Positions 26,913-36,082 of a DNA stretch of 64,000 nucleotides are shown here, one piece after another. Source of the stretch: Cypionkella psychrotolerans (GTDB taxonomy: Bacteria > Pseudomonadota > Alphaproteobacteria > Rhodobacterales > Rhodobacteraceae); NCBI RefSeq assembly GCF_001294535.1, contig NZ_LGIC01000061.1, positions 296,445 to 360,444 on the forward strand. Reading direction: 5' to 3'. The position numbers and the translations under genes were made by a program. The stretch's first letter is position 1. Each line of letters begins with the position of its first letter. A model generated the notes under the pieces. That model was not told where the DNA came from and searched no databases. It saw nothing but the letters and a program-made list of their open reading frames with translations.

Positions 26913-29900
26913 TGCGGAAATTATTCCTTGCCAGCTGTCTGGCTTTGATGCCGCTGAGCGGCCACGCGCAAACCGATGATCGCGATTACCTAACCGCGTT
27001 TCTGGAAGACAGTCTGTCGGGTGCTGGCCGCAAGGTGGTGGTGACGGGCTTTGCGGGCGCTTTGTCGTCGCAAGCCAGCCTGACCGAATTGACCATTGCC
27101 GACGATAACGGCATCTGGCTGACCCTGCGCGATGTGAAACTGGACTGGAGCCGATCTGCGCTGTTGTCGGGCGAAGTGGTGGTGAATGAGCTGACCGCCG
27201 GAGAGATCGTGCTGGATCGCCTGCCAGTGGCCGGATCAGGCGCGCCATCGCCCGAAGCGGGGACCTTCGCGCTGCCCGAACTTCCGGTTTCGGTTGAGAT
27301 TGACCAGATTTCGGCCAAGCATATCGTATTGGGGCCAAGTGTGCTGGGCACCGGGCTGGAGGCGACGCTGGAAGCCTCGATGTCTTTGTCCGGCGGCGAG
27401 GGCAAGGGCAGTCTGGTGCTGGAACGCACCGATGCGGGGCCGGCGGGCAAAGTCTCGCTGACCGCATCTTACGTCAACGCCACGCAGCAGGTGTCGATTG
27501 ATCTGGCGGCGAAAGAAGCGGCTGGCGGCATTGCTTCGGTCAAGTTGCGGCTGCCCGGCGCGCCTTCGGTGGCGCTGACTGTAAAGGGGGCAGGCCCGGT
27601 TTCCGATTTCGCCGCCGATGTCGCGCTGACCACCGATGGCGTCGATCGGTTGGCGGGCAAGATCACCCTGACGGGTCAAAAAGATGGCGCCACGGCGTTT
27701 TCGACCAATCTGGCGGGCGATTTGGCCCCGTTGTTCCTGCCGTCTTATGCCGAGTTTTTTGGCAATTCGGTCAGCTTGACTACGGCGGGCCAACGCTGGC
27801 CGGATGGCCGTTTGGCGCTGGACAGCCTGACGGTGAAGGCCAAAGCGCTGGCGCTGCAAGGCTCGCTGTCGTTGGCCTCGGATGGCTTGCCGCAGAAGTT
27901 CAACCTGACCGGAAAGATCGCAGCGCCGGATGGCAGCCCGGTGGTGTTGCCGCTGACGACCAGGCTTCCGGTCAAGGTTAACTCGGCTGATATCGCTTTG
28001 GGCTATGATGCCACGCAGGATGAAGGTTGGAACGCCAACATCGCTATTCGGGGCTATGACACAGCCGATTTTCGCACCAGCAGCCTTAGTCTTTCCGGTT
28101 CTGGCCGGATCGCGCGGCTTGCAGGCAAACGGCAGGTGGGCGGCAATTTCAAGTATACCGCCGAAGGGCTAGAGCCGACCGATCTAAACCTTGGCCGCGC
28201 ACTGGGCTCGGTGGTCTGGGGCGATGCCTCGGCCTATTGGCGCGAGGGCGATGGCAGCGTCACCGTGCAACGGATGAACCTGACCGGAGAGGATTATTCC
28301 GCGCTGCTGAATGGTAAGATCGAAGGGCTGGGCGACGCTTTTGCAATCACCGGCAAAGCCAGCGCCAAGATGGAAGATCTGTCGCGGCTGTCGGGCTTGG
28401 TAGATCGCAATCTGGCGGGCGCGGCAGAGGTTTCGGTCAGTGGCAATGGCAGCCCGATCACCGGGGCTTTCGATCTGACGGGCAGTGCCACGGGCACCGA
28501 TATGCAGGTTGGTCAGGCCGAGTTGGATAATCTGTTGCGTGGGCAGGCCACTGTGACGGCCTCAGTGCTGCGCAGTACCGAGGGCACCACGCTCCGCGAT
28601 CTGACGGTGCAGGCATCGTCGTTGAAGATGAAAGCCGCAGGCAGCTTGGCGAGCACGGGCAGCGACATCACAGCCAATCTGCTGTTCCGCGATTTGGGCA
28701 GTTTGGGCGGACAGTATCGCGGCGCGCTTGGCGGAGAAGCGCATCTGACCGGGACATTGGCGGCGGGCAAGCTGACGTTTGATGCCAATGGCCGCGGCTT
28801 GTCGATTGGCAATCCGCAGGCGGATAAGCTGTTGGCGGGCAACTCTGTCGTGGGGTTGGTACTGTCGATGAAAGATAGCGTGATCCAAGTCGACAGCGCC
28901 ACGCTGTCTAACTCGCAACTGGAGGCGCAAGCCTCGGGCAGTGTGACCGGCGACAAGCAGACGGTTGATCTGACGGCGCGGCTGAAGAACCTTGCGCTGA
29001 TCGTGCCCGAGTTTCCGGGCGCTTTATCAGTGACAGGCACGGCGGTGCAGGATGCCTCAGGCCTGACGCTGGATCTGGTGGGCAAAGGGCCGGGGCAGAT
29101 TGATGCGACGGTGAAGGGCAAAATCGCACCGGGGTTCGGCTCGGGGGATCTGGCGATCAAGGGTACCGCGCAGGCGGCGCTGGCCAATGCCTTCATCCAA
29201 CCAAGGGCGATTTCCGGGCAGGTGGGTTTTGATCTGCGGCTGAACGGCACGCTGGGGCTGCAGTCTTTGTCTGGCCCGGTGACGCTGTCGGGTGGGCGTC
29301 TGGCCGACCCCAGCTTGGGCTTTGCCTTGCAGGACATCGCCGCCCGCGCCAATCTCGTGCGGGGGCAGGCTGCGATTGATGTGACGACGAATGTTTCTTC
29401 AGGCGGCAGTTTGACGGTGAACGGCACCGCAGGCCTGAGCGCACCCTACGCGGGCGATCTGGCGGTGAATGTGCGGCAGGTGACGTTGCGCGATCCTGAT
29501 CTTTATCAAACCACGCTGAGCGGCGCTGTCACGCTCAAAGGCCCCCTGATGGGCGGCGCGCTAATCGCAGGCCGGATCGGATTGACTGAAACCGAGCTGC
29601 GTGTGCCATCGACGGGATTTGGCGGTGCGGGCGGTTTGCCGGGGCTGGAGCATAAGAATGAGCCGAAACCAGTGCGCGCCACACGCGCACGGGCAGGGCT
29701 GATTGCCACCGGCAAAAACGGCGGCGCAGGCGGCAGCGGACTGGGCTATGGCTTGGACATCACCGTGTCGGCCCCCAGCCTGTTCATCCGGGGTCGGGGT
29801 TTGGATGTTGAGATGGGCGGCGAATTGCGCCTGCTGGGCAGCACCGATGCCGTGGTGCCCTCGGGCGCGTTCGAGCTGATCCGCGGGCGGTTGGAGCTTT

Positions 29901-30436
29901 TGGGCAAGCGCCTCGTTCTCTCTGAGGCGGTGTTGCAGATGCAAGGCGACCTGGTGCCCTATATCCATATCGTTGCCGATACGCAAAACGACGGCATCAC
30001 CAGCGGCGTGACGATCGACGGCCCCGCGACCGATCCGGTGGTGACCTTCACCTCCACCCCTGAACTGCCGCAGGAAGAAGTCTTGGCTCAGCTGCTGTTC
30101 GGGCAGGGCCTAGAGAACCTCTCGGCGTTTCAAGCGCTGCAACTGGCCAATGCCGTGGCGACTTTGGCCGGGCGCGGCGGACAGGGCATTGTCTCAAAAC
30201 TGCGCGAGGGCTTCGGATTGGACAATCTCGATGTGAAAACCGATGCGGCGGGTGGGGCTGCGGTAACGGCGGGGAAGTATCTCACCAAGAACGTCTATTC
30301 CGAAGTCACGGTGGATCAGAATGGCCAGTCTGAGATTAACCTGAACTTGGATGTCAGCAAATCTGTGACGCTGCGGGCGAAGTCAGGCTCAGATGGCGAT
30401 ACTGGCTTGGGCATCGTGCTGGAAAAAGACTACTGA
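26912..30436 (+). CDS. tamB: TamB-like translocation and assembly protein
   Basis: TamB spans the periplasm as a long beta-taco and is the partner of TamA. The 1174-residue protein starts MRKLFLASCLALMPLSGHAQ, which reads as a cleavable signal peptide. Repetitive short beta strands fill the middle, and the C-terminal DUF490 region is clear (LIRGRLELLGKRLVLSEA, EEVLAQLLFGQG and DNLDVKTDAAGG). An in-frame extension back to 26777 overlaps tamA and is not real. Its stop overlaps the convergent yihY gene by 7 bases. Confidence 0.95.
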   Translation: MRKLFLASCLALMPLSGHAQTDDRDYLTAFLEDSLSGAGRKVVVTGFAGALSSQASLTELTIADDNGIWLTLRDVKLDWSRSALLSGEVVVNELTAGEIVLDRLPVAGSGAPSPEAGTFALPELPVSVEIDQISAKHIVLGPSVLGTGLEATLEASMSLSGGEGKGSLVLERTDAGPAGKVSLTASYVNATQQVSIDLAAKEAAGGIASVKLRLPGAPSVALTVKGAGPVSDFAADVALTTDGVDRLAGKITLTGQKDGATAFSTNLAGDLAPLFLPSYAEFFGNSVSLTTAGQRWPDGRLALDSLTVKAKALALQGSLSLASDGLPQKFNLTGKIAAPDGSPVVLPLTTRLPVKVNSADIALGYDATQDEGWNANIAIRGYDTADFRTSSLSLSGSGRIARLAGKRQVGGNFKYTAEGLEPTDLNLGRALGSVVWGDASAYWREGDGSVTVQRMNLTGEDYSALLNGKIEGLGDAFAITGKASAKMEDLSRLSGLVDRNLAGAAEVSVSGNGSPITGAFDLTGSATGTDMQVGQAELDNLLRGQATVTASVLRSTEGTTLRDLTVQASSLKMKAAGSLASTGSDITANLLFRDLGSLGGQYRGALGGEAHLTGTLAAGKLTFDANGRGLSIGNPQADKLLAGNSVVGLVLSMKDSVIQVDSATLSNSQLEAQASGSVTGDKQTVDLTARLKNLALIVPEFPGALSVTGTAVQDASGLTLDLVGKGPGQIDATVKGKIAPGFGSGDLAIKGTAQAALANAFIQPRAISGQVGFDLRLNGTLGLQSLSGPVTLSGGRLADPSLGFALQDIAARANLVRGQAAIDVTTNVSSGGSLTVNGTAGLSAPYAGDLAVNVRQVTLRDPDLYQTTLSGAVTLKGPLMGGALIAGRIGLTETELRVPSTGFGGAGGLPGLEHKNEPKPVRATRARAGLIATGKNGGAGGSGLGYGLDITVSAPSLFIRGRGLDVEMGGELRLLGSTDAVVPSGAFELIRGRLELLGKRLVLSEAVLQMQGDLVPYIHIVADTQNDGITSGVTIDGPATDPVVTFTSTPELPQEEVLAQLLFGQGLENLSAFQALQLANAVATLAGRGGQGIVSKLREGFGLDNLDVKTDAAGGAAVTAGKYLTKNVYSEVTVDQNGQSEINLNLDVSKSVTLRAKSGSDGDTGLGIVLEKDY

Positions 30437-31272
30437 AACGGGCGGCGGTTGCGGTTGCGTTCGGCATCCACCGCTGCTCCCAAAAGCACCGCATAGGCGC
30501 TAACGTAGAGCCACATCAGCAGCACCACCACGGCACCGATGGAGCCGTAAACCCGGTTGTAAGACGCGAAATTCGCCAGATACAAAGTGAAGCCGCGCGT
30601 CGCCAACACCCACAGGATCACCGCCACCAGCAGGCCCCACGACAACAGCGGCGGCTTGGTGCTGGTGTAGTTTGGACCCAAGCGGTAGGCTAGACCCACG
30701 GCCAGCACGGCGGCCACGATGCCCAGCAGCAGGTTGGAATCGGCCAGCATCGAGCTGGGGACGGCACTGGGCAGGTAGGCGATCAGCACCGGCAGGACGA
30801 CCGCCATCACCAGCGCCGCCAGCACCAGCCCGACCAGCACAAAGGTCAACACGATCGCGCGCAGCTGGTGCCAATGGCCAGAGCGGTTCGGCAGGTGGTG
30901 AATGGCGTTCAGGCCTCGGATCAGCGCCGCGACCCCGGCCCGCGCCGACCACAACGCCAGAGCGGTGGACAGCAATGTGGTCAGGCCGAGATTGCCGGCT
31001 GGCACGGCCAGCAAAGCCTCAACCTGACCGAAGATCAGCGAATAGGCGTCATGCGGGAGAAAGCCGCGCAGCAGTTCGATTTCATCGCGGATCACCGAAG
31101 GATTGGAAATAAATCCCCAAATCGCGATGATCGCGGCGGCAGCGGGGAAGATCGCGAGGAAGGCATAAAAGGCCACGCCCGCCGCGATCAGGTCCAACTC
31201 GGCCTGTTCGGTGCGGCGATAATAGCGCAGGATCGCTGCGTTGACGTTGGGGGGCAGAAGGCGCAACCGCAT
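30430..31272 (-). CDS. YihY/BrkB family inner-membrane protein
   Basis: A 280-residue membrane protein with about six hydrophobic segments of the YihY/UPF0761 (BrkB) family, often mis-called ribonuclease BN. Typical stretches are GVAFYAFLAIFPAAAAIIAI near the N terminus and VYGSIGAVVVLLMWLYVSAYA at the end. Function is unknown. Its ATG shares one base with the marR stop (TGATG), so it is the last gene of comF-grxC-nit-marR-yihY. Confidence 0.93.
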   Translation of the reverse strand: MRLRLLPPNVNAAILRYYRRTEQAELDLIAAGVAFYAFLAIFPAAAAIIAIWGFISNPSVIRDEIELLRGFLPHDAYSLIFGQVEALLAVPAGNLGLTTLLSTALALWSARAGVAALIRGLNAIHHLPNRSGHWHQLRAIVLTFVLVGLVLAALVMAVVLPVLIAYLPSAVPSSMLADSNLLLGIVAAVLAVGLAYRLGPNYTSTKPPLLSWGLLVAVILWVLATRGFTLYLANFASYNRVYGSIGAVVVLLMWLYVSAYAVLLGAAVDAERNRNRRPFQ

Positions 31273-31718
31273 CAGTCTTCGCCTTCTAACCGCACACGCA
31301 ATTCGCGCAATACGGGTAACACTGCACGGACCTTATCGGCTCCCAATGCGTTGACGACATCGGCAATCAGCGGTGAAACCGAGGCCACGGCGGTATCGCG
31401 GGCTGACCTTCCCGACGGGCTGATGGCGACAAATTTCTGCCGCGCATCGTCCCAATCGGGGCGGATATGGATATGACCCGCCCATTCCAGTTTAGCGAGG
31501 GTGTTGGTCATAGCACCGCGGGTGACGTGAAACGCACGGGCCAGTTGCGCCGGGGTGCGTTCCTCGTTCAGCCGGGCCAAGTGGTTCAGCACCGAGAAAT
31601 GCGACAACTGCATGCCCTTCGGTAGCGCCTTCGAGATGCGGTTGCGCGCCAGTTGATCCGCCATGAACAGCTCGCCAAACAGTGCCACGGCAATCTCGTC
31701 GGTGCGCGGGTCGATCAT
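31272..31718 (-). CDS. MarR-family transcriptional regulator
   Basis: A 148-residue MarR regulator. The winged helix spans residues about 30-105, with the recognition part LARAFHVTRGAMTNTLAKLE and the wing DWDDARQKFVAISPSGR. No cysteine sensor is evident. It overlaps the upstream nitrilase-like gene by 4 bases and the downstream yihY by one, so it is cotranscribed rather than divergent from a target. The ligand is unknown. Confidence 0.9.
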   Translation of the reverse strand: MIDPRTDEIAVALFGELFMADQLARNRISKALPKGMQLSHFSVLNHLARLNEERTPAQLARAFHVTRGAMTNTLAKLEWAGHIHIRPDWDDARQKFVAISPSGRSARDTAVASVSPLIADVVNALGADKVRAVLPVLRELRVRLEGED

Positions 31719-32545
31719 GGCCCGGTAAACTCCCGATCATGGCTGAGAGAGGGGACGCGGGCACGGGCTTTGGTTACCGCATCAAGGTCGAGGTCAACAA
31801 AAGTGACACCGGGCTCGGTGCCAGCATCGGCCAAAACCTCACCCCAAGGGGCAATCGCAAGGGAATGGCCGTAGGTGTTGCGGCCCTTGCCGTCAGTCTC
31901 GGGATGAAAGCCGCTCTGCGCCGGGGCCAGCACGAAGCATCCGGTTTCAATCGCCCGCGCCCGCAGCAGCGTATGCCAATGCGCAGCGCCAGTGATGTGG
32001 TTGAACGCCGCCGGAACCGTGATGATCTGCGCGCCCGCCTGCGCAAGACGGCGATAGAGATGCGGGAAGCGCACGTCGTAGCAGACGGTCATGCCGATTT
32101 TGGCGAAGGGTGTCTCGGCCAGAACGGCCATGGTGCCGGGACGATAGCCTGCTGATTCGCGGTAGACCTCAGTCTCCGACACATTCACGTCGAACATGTG
32201 GATTTTGTCGTAGCGCGCTACGATCTCGCCTGTGGGTGCGATCAGAAACGACCGATTGGCAAAGCGGCCATCTGCATCGTGGGTCAGCACGCCCAAAGAC
32301 CCGATCAGCAGCCAAATCCCTGCCTTAGCCGCCTGATCACGCAAAGCGGCGAGGGTTTCATCCTGATCCTCATGCCGCATCACAGCGCGTTGATGCGTGC
32401 GGCTGGAGGACAAAAGGTTGGTACACTCCGGGGTCAGCACAAATTCCGCACCACCGTCCCCCGCCGCCGCGATATGCGCCTGCGTCACCGCCAGATTGGC
32501 AATCGGATCATCGCCAACCGTCAACTGTACCAACCCCGCGCGCAT
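31715..32545 (-). CDS. Carbon-nitrogen hydrolase (Nit1/NIT2-like amidase)
   Basis: A 276-residue member of the nitrilase superfamily, similar to Nit1-type deaminated glutathione amidases. The catalytic triad is visible as Glu40 (LTPECTNLL), Lys114 (YDKIHMFD) and Cys155 (VCYDVRFP). Its neighbour is a glutaredoxin gene, whose stop meets its start, which fits repair of deaminated glutathione; that substrate is inferred from family and context. MarR follows with a 4-base overlap. Confidence 0.9.
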   Translation of the reverse strand: MRAGLVQLTVGDDPIANLAVTQAHIAAAGDGGAEFVLTPECTNLLSSSRTHQRAVMRHEDQDETLAALRDQAAKAGIWLLIGSLGVLTHDADGRFANRSFLIAPTGEIVARYDKIHMFDVNVSETEVYRESAGYRPGTMAVLAETPFAKIGMTVCYDVRFPHLYRRLAQAGAQIITVPAAFNHITGAAHWHTLLRARAIETGCFVLAPAQSGFHPETDGKGRNTYGHSLAIAPWGEVLADAGTEPGVTFVDLDLDAVTKARARVPSLSHDREFTGP

Positions 32546-32796
32546 CAGGCCAACAACGGATCAAGTTTGCCGGCGTGGTCCAGCGCGTGCAGATCATCGC
32601 AGCCGCCAACATGGGCACCGCCAATGAAAATCTGCGGCACCGAGCGGCGTCCGGCGCGTTCAGTCATCGCTTGGCGCAAGCTGGGGTCAGAACCCACGTC
32701 GATTTCCTTGTAAGCCACACCTTTTTTCTTCAGCAAGCCCTTGGCCGCGATGCAGTAGGGGCAGGTCTGGGTGGTATAAATCTCAACGGTTTTCAT
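32545..32796 (-). CDS. grxC: Glutaredoxin 3
   Basis: An 83-residue dithiol glutaredoxin that reduces disulfides with glutathione. The active site is CPYC at residues 12-15, followed by the GSH-binding TVPQ-like RSVPQIFIG and the GG-CDD motif (HVGGCDDLHALD). Start chosen at MKTVEIYTTQ; a Met two codons upstream (32802) is an alternative. It lies between comF and the Nit-like amidase. Confidence 0.95.
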   Translation of the reverse strand: MKTVEIYTTQTCPYCIAAKGLLKKKGVAYKEIDVGSDPSLRQAMTERAGRRSVPQIFIGGAHVGGCDDLHALDHAGKLDPLLA

Positions 32797-32832
32797 CAGC
32801 AAATCCTTAGAGTCAGAAGTGACTATAAGGAT

Positions 32833-33555
32833 TTAGGCATCCTTCGCAACGCGGGCTAGGGCCAGAACAGAAATCCCTATTGCACCGCCTGCAATACACG
32901 CCTCGGCAGCGGCGGCAAAAGTCGCGCCCGAGGTCATCACATCGTCGATCAGCAGCACATGCCGCCCCTCTACCCGGTTCGCACGGCGCGGATGCAGCGC
33001 CAAAGCCTCCGCCATATTGGCAAAGCGGCCATCGCGGCTGCGGCCCTCTTGGCTGCCAGTATGACGACGGCGAATCAGCAGATCGGGGCAATGATCGAGG
33101 CTCGCCAGCTTCGCCACCGCCGTCGACAGCAAAGCCGCCTGATTGTAGCGCCGTTTGATCAGTCGCAGCCAATGCAGCGGGATCGGAGCCACGATCATCC
33201 CAGGTTTGATCATCGGCTCCGCCACTCGATGCAGCCATTGCGACGCAGGCCGCGCCAGATCCAGTCTGTCGCCATGCTTCAGCGCCAACACGATCCTGCG
33301 CGCGTTGTCCTTGTACAGCATGGCCGCCCGCCCCTGCGACCACGGTCGCGCGATGGTCAGGCAGTCATCGCAATGCTCGGGCTTGCCGGTCTCCTCGCCC
33401 GGCAAAGGCACGCCGCAGTGATCGCAAACCAGCCCGGTGATGAACGGCGTCTCGCGCCAGCAGGCCCCACACAGGCCGAAATCGGTTGTCACCCGCGCAT
33501 CGCAGGTCAGACACTGCGGCGGGTAGATCAGATGCAGCGCGGCTTGCAATCCCAT
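32833..33555 (-). CDS. comF: ComF family phosphoribosyltransferase-like protein
   Basis: A 240-residue ComF protein. The N terminus carries paired zinc-ribbon cysteines (CLTCDARV, CGACW, CDHCG, CDDC) and the C terminus a phosphoribosyltransferase PRPP loop (VLLIDDVMTSGATFAAA). ComF proteins take part in DNA uptake in naturally competent bacteria; in Rhodobacteraceae ComF is linked to uptake of gene transfer agent DNA. Its start is only 24 bases from the divergent methyltransferase start. Confidence 0.92.
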   Translation of the reverse strand: MGLQAALHLIYPPQCLTCDARVTTDFGLCGACWRETPFITGLVCDHCGVPLPGEETGKPEHCDDCLTIARPWSQGRAAMLYKDNARRIVLALKHGDRLDLARPASQWLHRVAEPMIKPGMIVAPIPLHWLRLIKRRYNQAALLSTAVAKLASLDHCPDLLIRRRHTGSQEGRSRDGRFANMAEALALHPRRANRVEGRHVLLIDDVMTSGATFAAAAEACIAGGAIGISVLALARVAKDA

Positions 33556-33579
33556 GCCTTCCCCCTATGGTCGCGCCCC

Positions 33580-34368
33580 ATGACGCCAACCCTGACCGAC
33601 CGCAAAGCTCTTGCCCTGCACCGTGCCCGTGCGAGCGCCTTCTTCCTGCAAGAAGAAGCGGTCGCTGAAGTGCAGGATCGCCTGAGCGAAGTTAATAGGT
33701 CGTTTATAAATCCGCTCGTGGTGACCGCTTTTCCGCATTTGTGGTCAGATTTTCCGTCGATTGCCGATGACGAGACGCTAAACCTGCAAATCGAGGCGCA
33801 GGATCTCGTGATCAACGCCCTCACCCTGCATTGGGCAAATGATCCGGTCGGGCAGTTGGTGCAATGCCGCCGCGCCCTGCGCCCGGATGGTTTGTTCTTG
33901 GGCTTGCTGTTTGGTGGCCAAACCCTACATGAACTCCGCGCCTGTCTGGCGCAGGCGGAGGCGGAAACCACAGGCGGGATTTCCCCCCGCGTGCTGCCGA
34001 TGGGCGAGATTCGTGACCTTGGTGGCTTGTTGCAACGCGCGGGCTTTGCGCTGCCCGTGGCCGACAGCTTCACCAAGACCGTGCTCTATCGCGACGCCTT
34101 TCATCTGATGGCCGATCTGCGGGCGATGGGCGAGGGCAATGCCTTGGCCGCGCGGTTGAAACATCCGACCCGTCGCGCGGTGATGACTCGTGCGGCGCAG
34201 ATTTACACTGAAACCTTTGCCACATCCGAAGGCCTGATCCCGGCGACGTTTGAGGTGATCTGCCTGACCGGATGGGCGCCGCATGAAGCCCAGCAAAAAC
34301 CGCTGCGGCCCGGATCAGCCACAGCCCGGCTGGAAGACGCGCTAAAGGCCGCAGTCAAGAACGGTTGA
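33580..34368 (+). CDS. Methyltransferase-like protein (NDUFAF5/BioC-like), motif I not seen
   Basis: A 262-residue protein that looks like the bacterial relatives of NDUFAF5. The recognisable stretch DLVINALTLHWANDPVGQL followed by RRALRPDGLFLGLLFGGQTL covers motifs II-III of class I methyltransferases. The glycine-rich SAM loop (motif I) expected near residues 50-60 is not visible; the region reads VVTAFPHLWSDFPSIADDE. The start at 33580 is the family-like one; the long upstream frame is antisense to comF. Upstream of hemH by 46 bases. Confidence 0.8.
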   Translation: MTPTLTDRKALALHRARASAFFLQEEAVAEVQDRLSEVNRSFINPLVVTAFPHLWSDFPSIADDETLNLQIEAQDLVINALTLHWANDPVGQLVQCRRALRPDGLFLGLLFGGQTLHELRACLAQAEAETTGGISPRVLPMGEIRDLGGLLQRAGFALPVADSFTKTVLYRDAFHLMADLRAMGEGNALAARLKHPTRRAVMTRAAQIYTETFATSEGLIPATFEVICLTGWAPHEAQQKPLRPGSATARLEDALKAAVKNG

Positions 34369-34414
34369 CGTGGCAGCCCGCCGCGTTATCTCGGGGTCAG
34401 CTTTAGGAGCCAAC

Positions 34415-35473
34415 ATGACTGATATCGCCCCCGGAACCGGACGCCTCGCCGCTGCCCCCGCTGATCACCCCCCGGTGAAACAGGCCAAGATCGGCATTCT
34501 GCTGGCCAATCTCGGCACGCCGGATGGCTATGACTATTGGTCGATGCGGCGGTACTTGTCAGAGTTTCTGTCTGACAAGCGCGTCGTCGATATCCCAGAT
34601 TGGAAGTGGCAGCCACTTTTGCAACTGATCATCCTGACCAAGCGGCCCTTCACATCAGGGGCGAATTACAAGCTGATCTGGAACCACGAGAAAAACGAAA
34701 GCCCACTGCTGACGATCACCAAAGCGCAGACTGCGGCAATTGCCTCCGCTATTGCTGCCAAGCATGGCGACAGCATTATGCTTGATTTCGCGATGCGCTA
34801 TGGCAACCCATCTACCGAGTCGAAGGTCAAAGCCATGGTCGCGGCGGGATGCGAGAAGATTTTGTTCTTCCCGCTCTATCCACATTACGCTGGTGCCACC
34901 TCGGCCACCGCCAACGACGCGTTCTTCGCGGCTTTGATGAAAGAAAAACGCCAGCCTGCCGCCCGCACCGTGCCGGAATACTTCGACCACCCCGCCTATA
35001 TCGAGGCCCTCGCGCAATCAGTAGAACGCGCCTATGCGCGCCTAGATCACAAGCCCGACGTGCTGGTCACGTCCTACCACGGCATGCCGATCCGCTATCT
35101 GATGCAGGGCGATCCCTACCACTGCCAATGCGCCAAAACCACGCGGTTGCTGCGTGAGCGGTTGGGTTGGGACAAGGGCACCATTGATGTGACCTTCCAG
35201 TCAGTGTTTGGCCGCGAGGAATGGCTGAAACCCTATACCGTCAAGCATGTCGCCGAACTGGCCAAGCAGGGCAAAAAACGCATCGCGGTCATGGCTCCGG
35301 CATTCTCAGCCGATTGCATCGAGACACTGGAAGAAATCAACGGCGAAATCCGCGAGTCTTTCGAACACGCGGGCGGTGAGGTGTTCACCTATATCCCATG
35401 CCTCAACGACGAAGCTGCCCACATCAACGCACTGGTGCAGGTGATCGAGGAAAACCTCGCCGGATGGATCTAG
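34415..35473 (+). CDS. hemH: Ferrochelatase
   Basis: HemH inserts ferrous iron into protoporphyrin IX, the last step of heme synthesis. The 352-residue protein has ILLANLGTPDGYDYWSMRRY at the start of the fold, the catalytic-histidine segment TSYHGMPIRYL, and the HCQCAKTT and PAFSADCIETLEE motifs. The start follows AGGAG by a good spacing. A terminator follows the stop. With hemD and hemY in this window it makes three heme genes in separate operons. Confidence 0.97.
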   Translation: MTDIAPGTGRLAAAPADHPPVKQAKIGILLANLGTPDGYDYWSMRRYLSEFLSDKRVVDIPDWKWQPLLQLIILTKRPFTSGANYKLIWNHEKNESPLLTITKAQTAAIASAIAAKHGDSIMLDFAMRYGNPSTESKVKAMVAAGCEKILFFPLYPHYAGATSATANDAFFAALMKEKRQPAARTVPEYFDHPAYIEALAQSVERAYARLDHKPDVLVTSYHGMPIRYLMQGDPYHCQCAKTTRLLRERLGWDKGTIDVTFQSVFGREEWLKPYTVKHVAELAKQGKKRIAVMAPAFSADCIETLEEINGEIRESFEHAGGEVFTYIPCLNDEAAHINALVQVIEENLAGWI

Positions 35474-35479
35474 CGCCTC

Positions 35480-35507
35480 AGCCCTGCCGTGTGAGGCAGG
35501 GCTTTCT
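35480..35507 (+). terminator. Terminator of hemH
   Basis: AGCCCTGCC (35480-35488) and GGCAGGGCT (35495-35503) form a perfect 9-base stem with a 6-base loop, followed by TTCT, 6 bases after the hemH stop. Confidence 0.85.
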
Positions 35508-35513
35508 GCCCGA

Positions 35514-35741
35514 TCAGCCGCCTGTGGCAACCACTTCAACCGGGTCGCTACCGCCGCCACCGCTCGACGCCACCGCTGCGATGACCAGCACCAGCAGCAA
35601 CAGCGGGATAATGACCCCGCCCGACGAGGATGCGGTTTGCGCCGCAACAACCTCCGGCTCCATCACCGGTTCGACAACACCGCCTGCAAAAGCAGAGGTT
35701 GTTGCCAGCGACAAAGCGGCAGCAAAAGCAATCTTCTTCAT
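35514..35741 (-). CDS. Tiny secreted/membrane protein with GGVVEPVMEPEVV motif (copy 1)
   Basis: A 75-residue protein of unknown function. It has a signal peptide MKKIAFAAALSLATTSAFA, then GGVVEPVMEPEVV, a Ser/Gly linker, a hydrophobic helix (GGVIIPLLLLVLVIAAVASS) and a Gly/Asp-rich tail ending VEVVATGG. The start after GGAGATA is at 35741; a Met four codons earlier is less likely. A closely similar gene lies 340 bases upstream on the same strand (36083-36265), so the pair is a tandem duplication. The tail is 15 residues longer than in that copy. Confidence 0.85.
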   Translation of the reverse strand: MKKIAFAAALSLATTSAFAGGVVEPVMEPEVVAAQTASSSGGVIIPLLLLVLVIAAVASSGGGGSDPVEVVATGG

Positions 35742-36082
35742 GGGTATCTCCAATAAACGTCAAATCCGCGCGGGTTTGCGCGACCAGATCATCCTCAAAA
35801 AAACCACCTGCGAAAGGCACCACACGGTTGCGCCGCCGATCCTGATCACAACACCTTGGCTACATAACCGCGGCGCTTTGCGTGGCCAGATAAAACCTGT
35901 GCATCCGTGCGGAAAATTTAGCGACGAACGCCTTAGCAATCAATCAGTTCTTAGTGAATGTGCATGTTTAGCTTGAAATTCTAAAATTAGTGTCGGCTAC
36001 AACAGAGCTTCCTCGATTCAGCCCGTAAAATAGAAAAGGACGGCAGATTGCTCTGCCGCCCTTTCCAAATTCGATCCAAGGA
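35742..36082. other. 341-bp spacer between the two tiny-protein genes
   Basis: No convincing gene is seen. It contains the ribosome-binding site of copy 1, an A-rich run (CTCAAAAAAACC near 35795) and, from about 35910 to 36000, a noticeably AT-rich stretch compared with its surroundings. The terminator of copy 2 occupies 36033-36061. The AT-rich part may hold the promoter of copy 1, but no clear -35/-10 pair stands out. Confidence 0.5.
36033..36061 (-). terminator. Terminator of the second tiny-protein gene
   Basis: On the minus strand GGGCGGCAGA and TCTGCCGTCC pair over 10 bases (one G-U) around a GCAA tetraloop and run into TTTTC. It lies 21 bases after the stop at 36083. Confidence 0.88.

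Noticed and set aside
32959..33579. In-frame extension of the methyltransferase gene
   Set aside because: It is antisense to comF, whose zinc cysteines and PRPP loop confirm the minus-strand gene.
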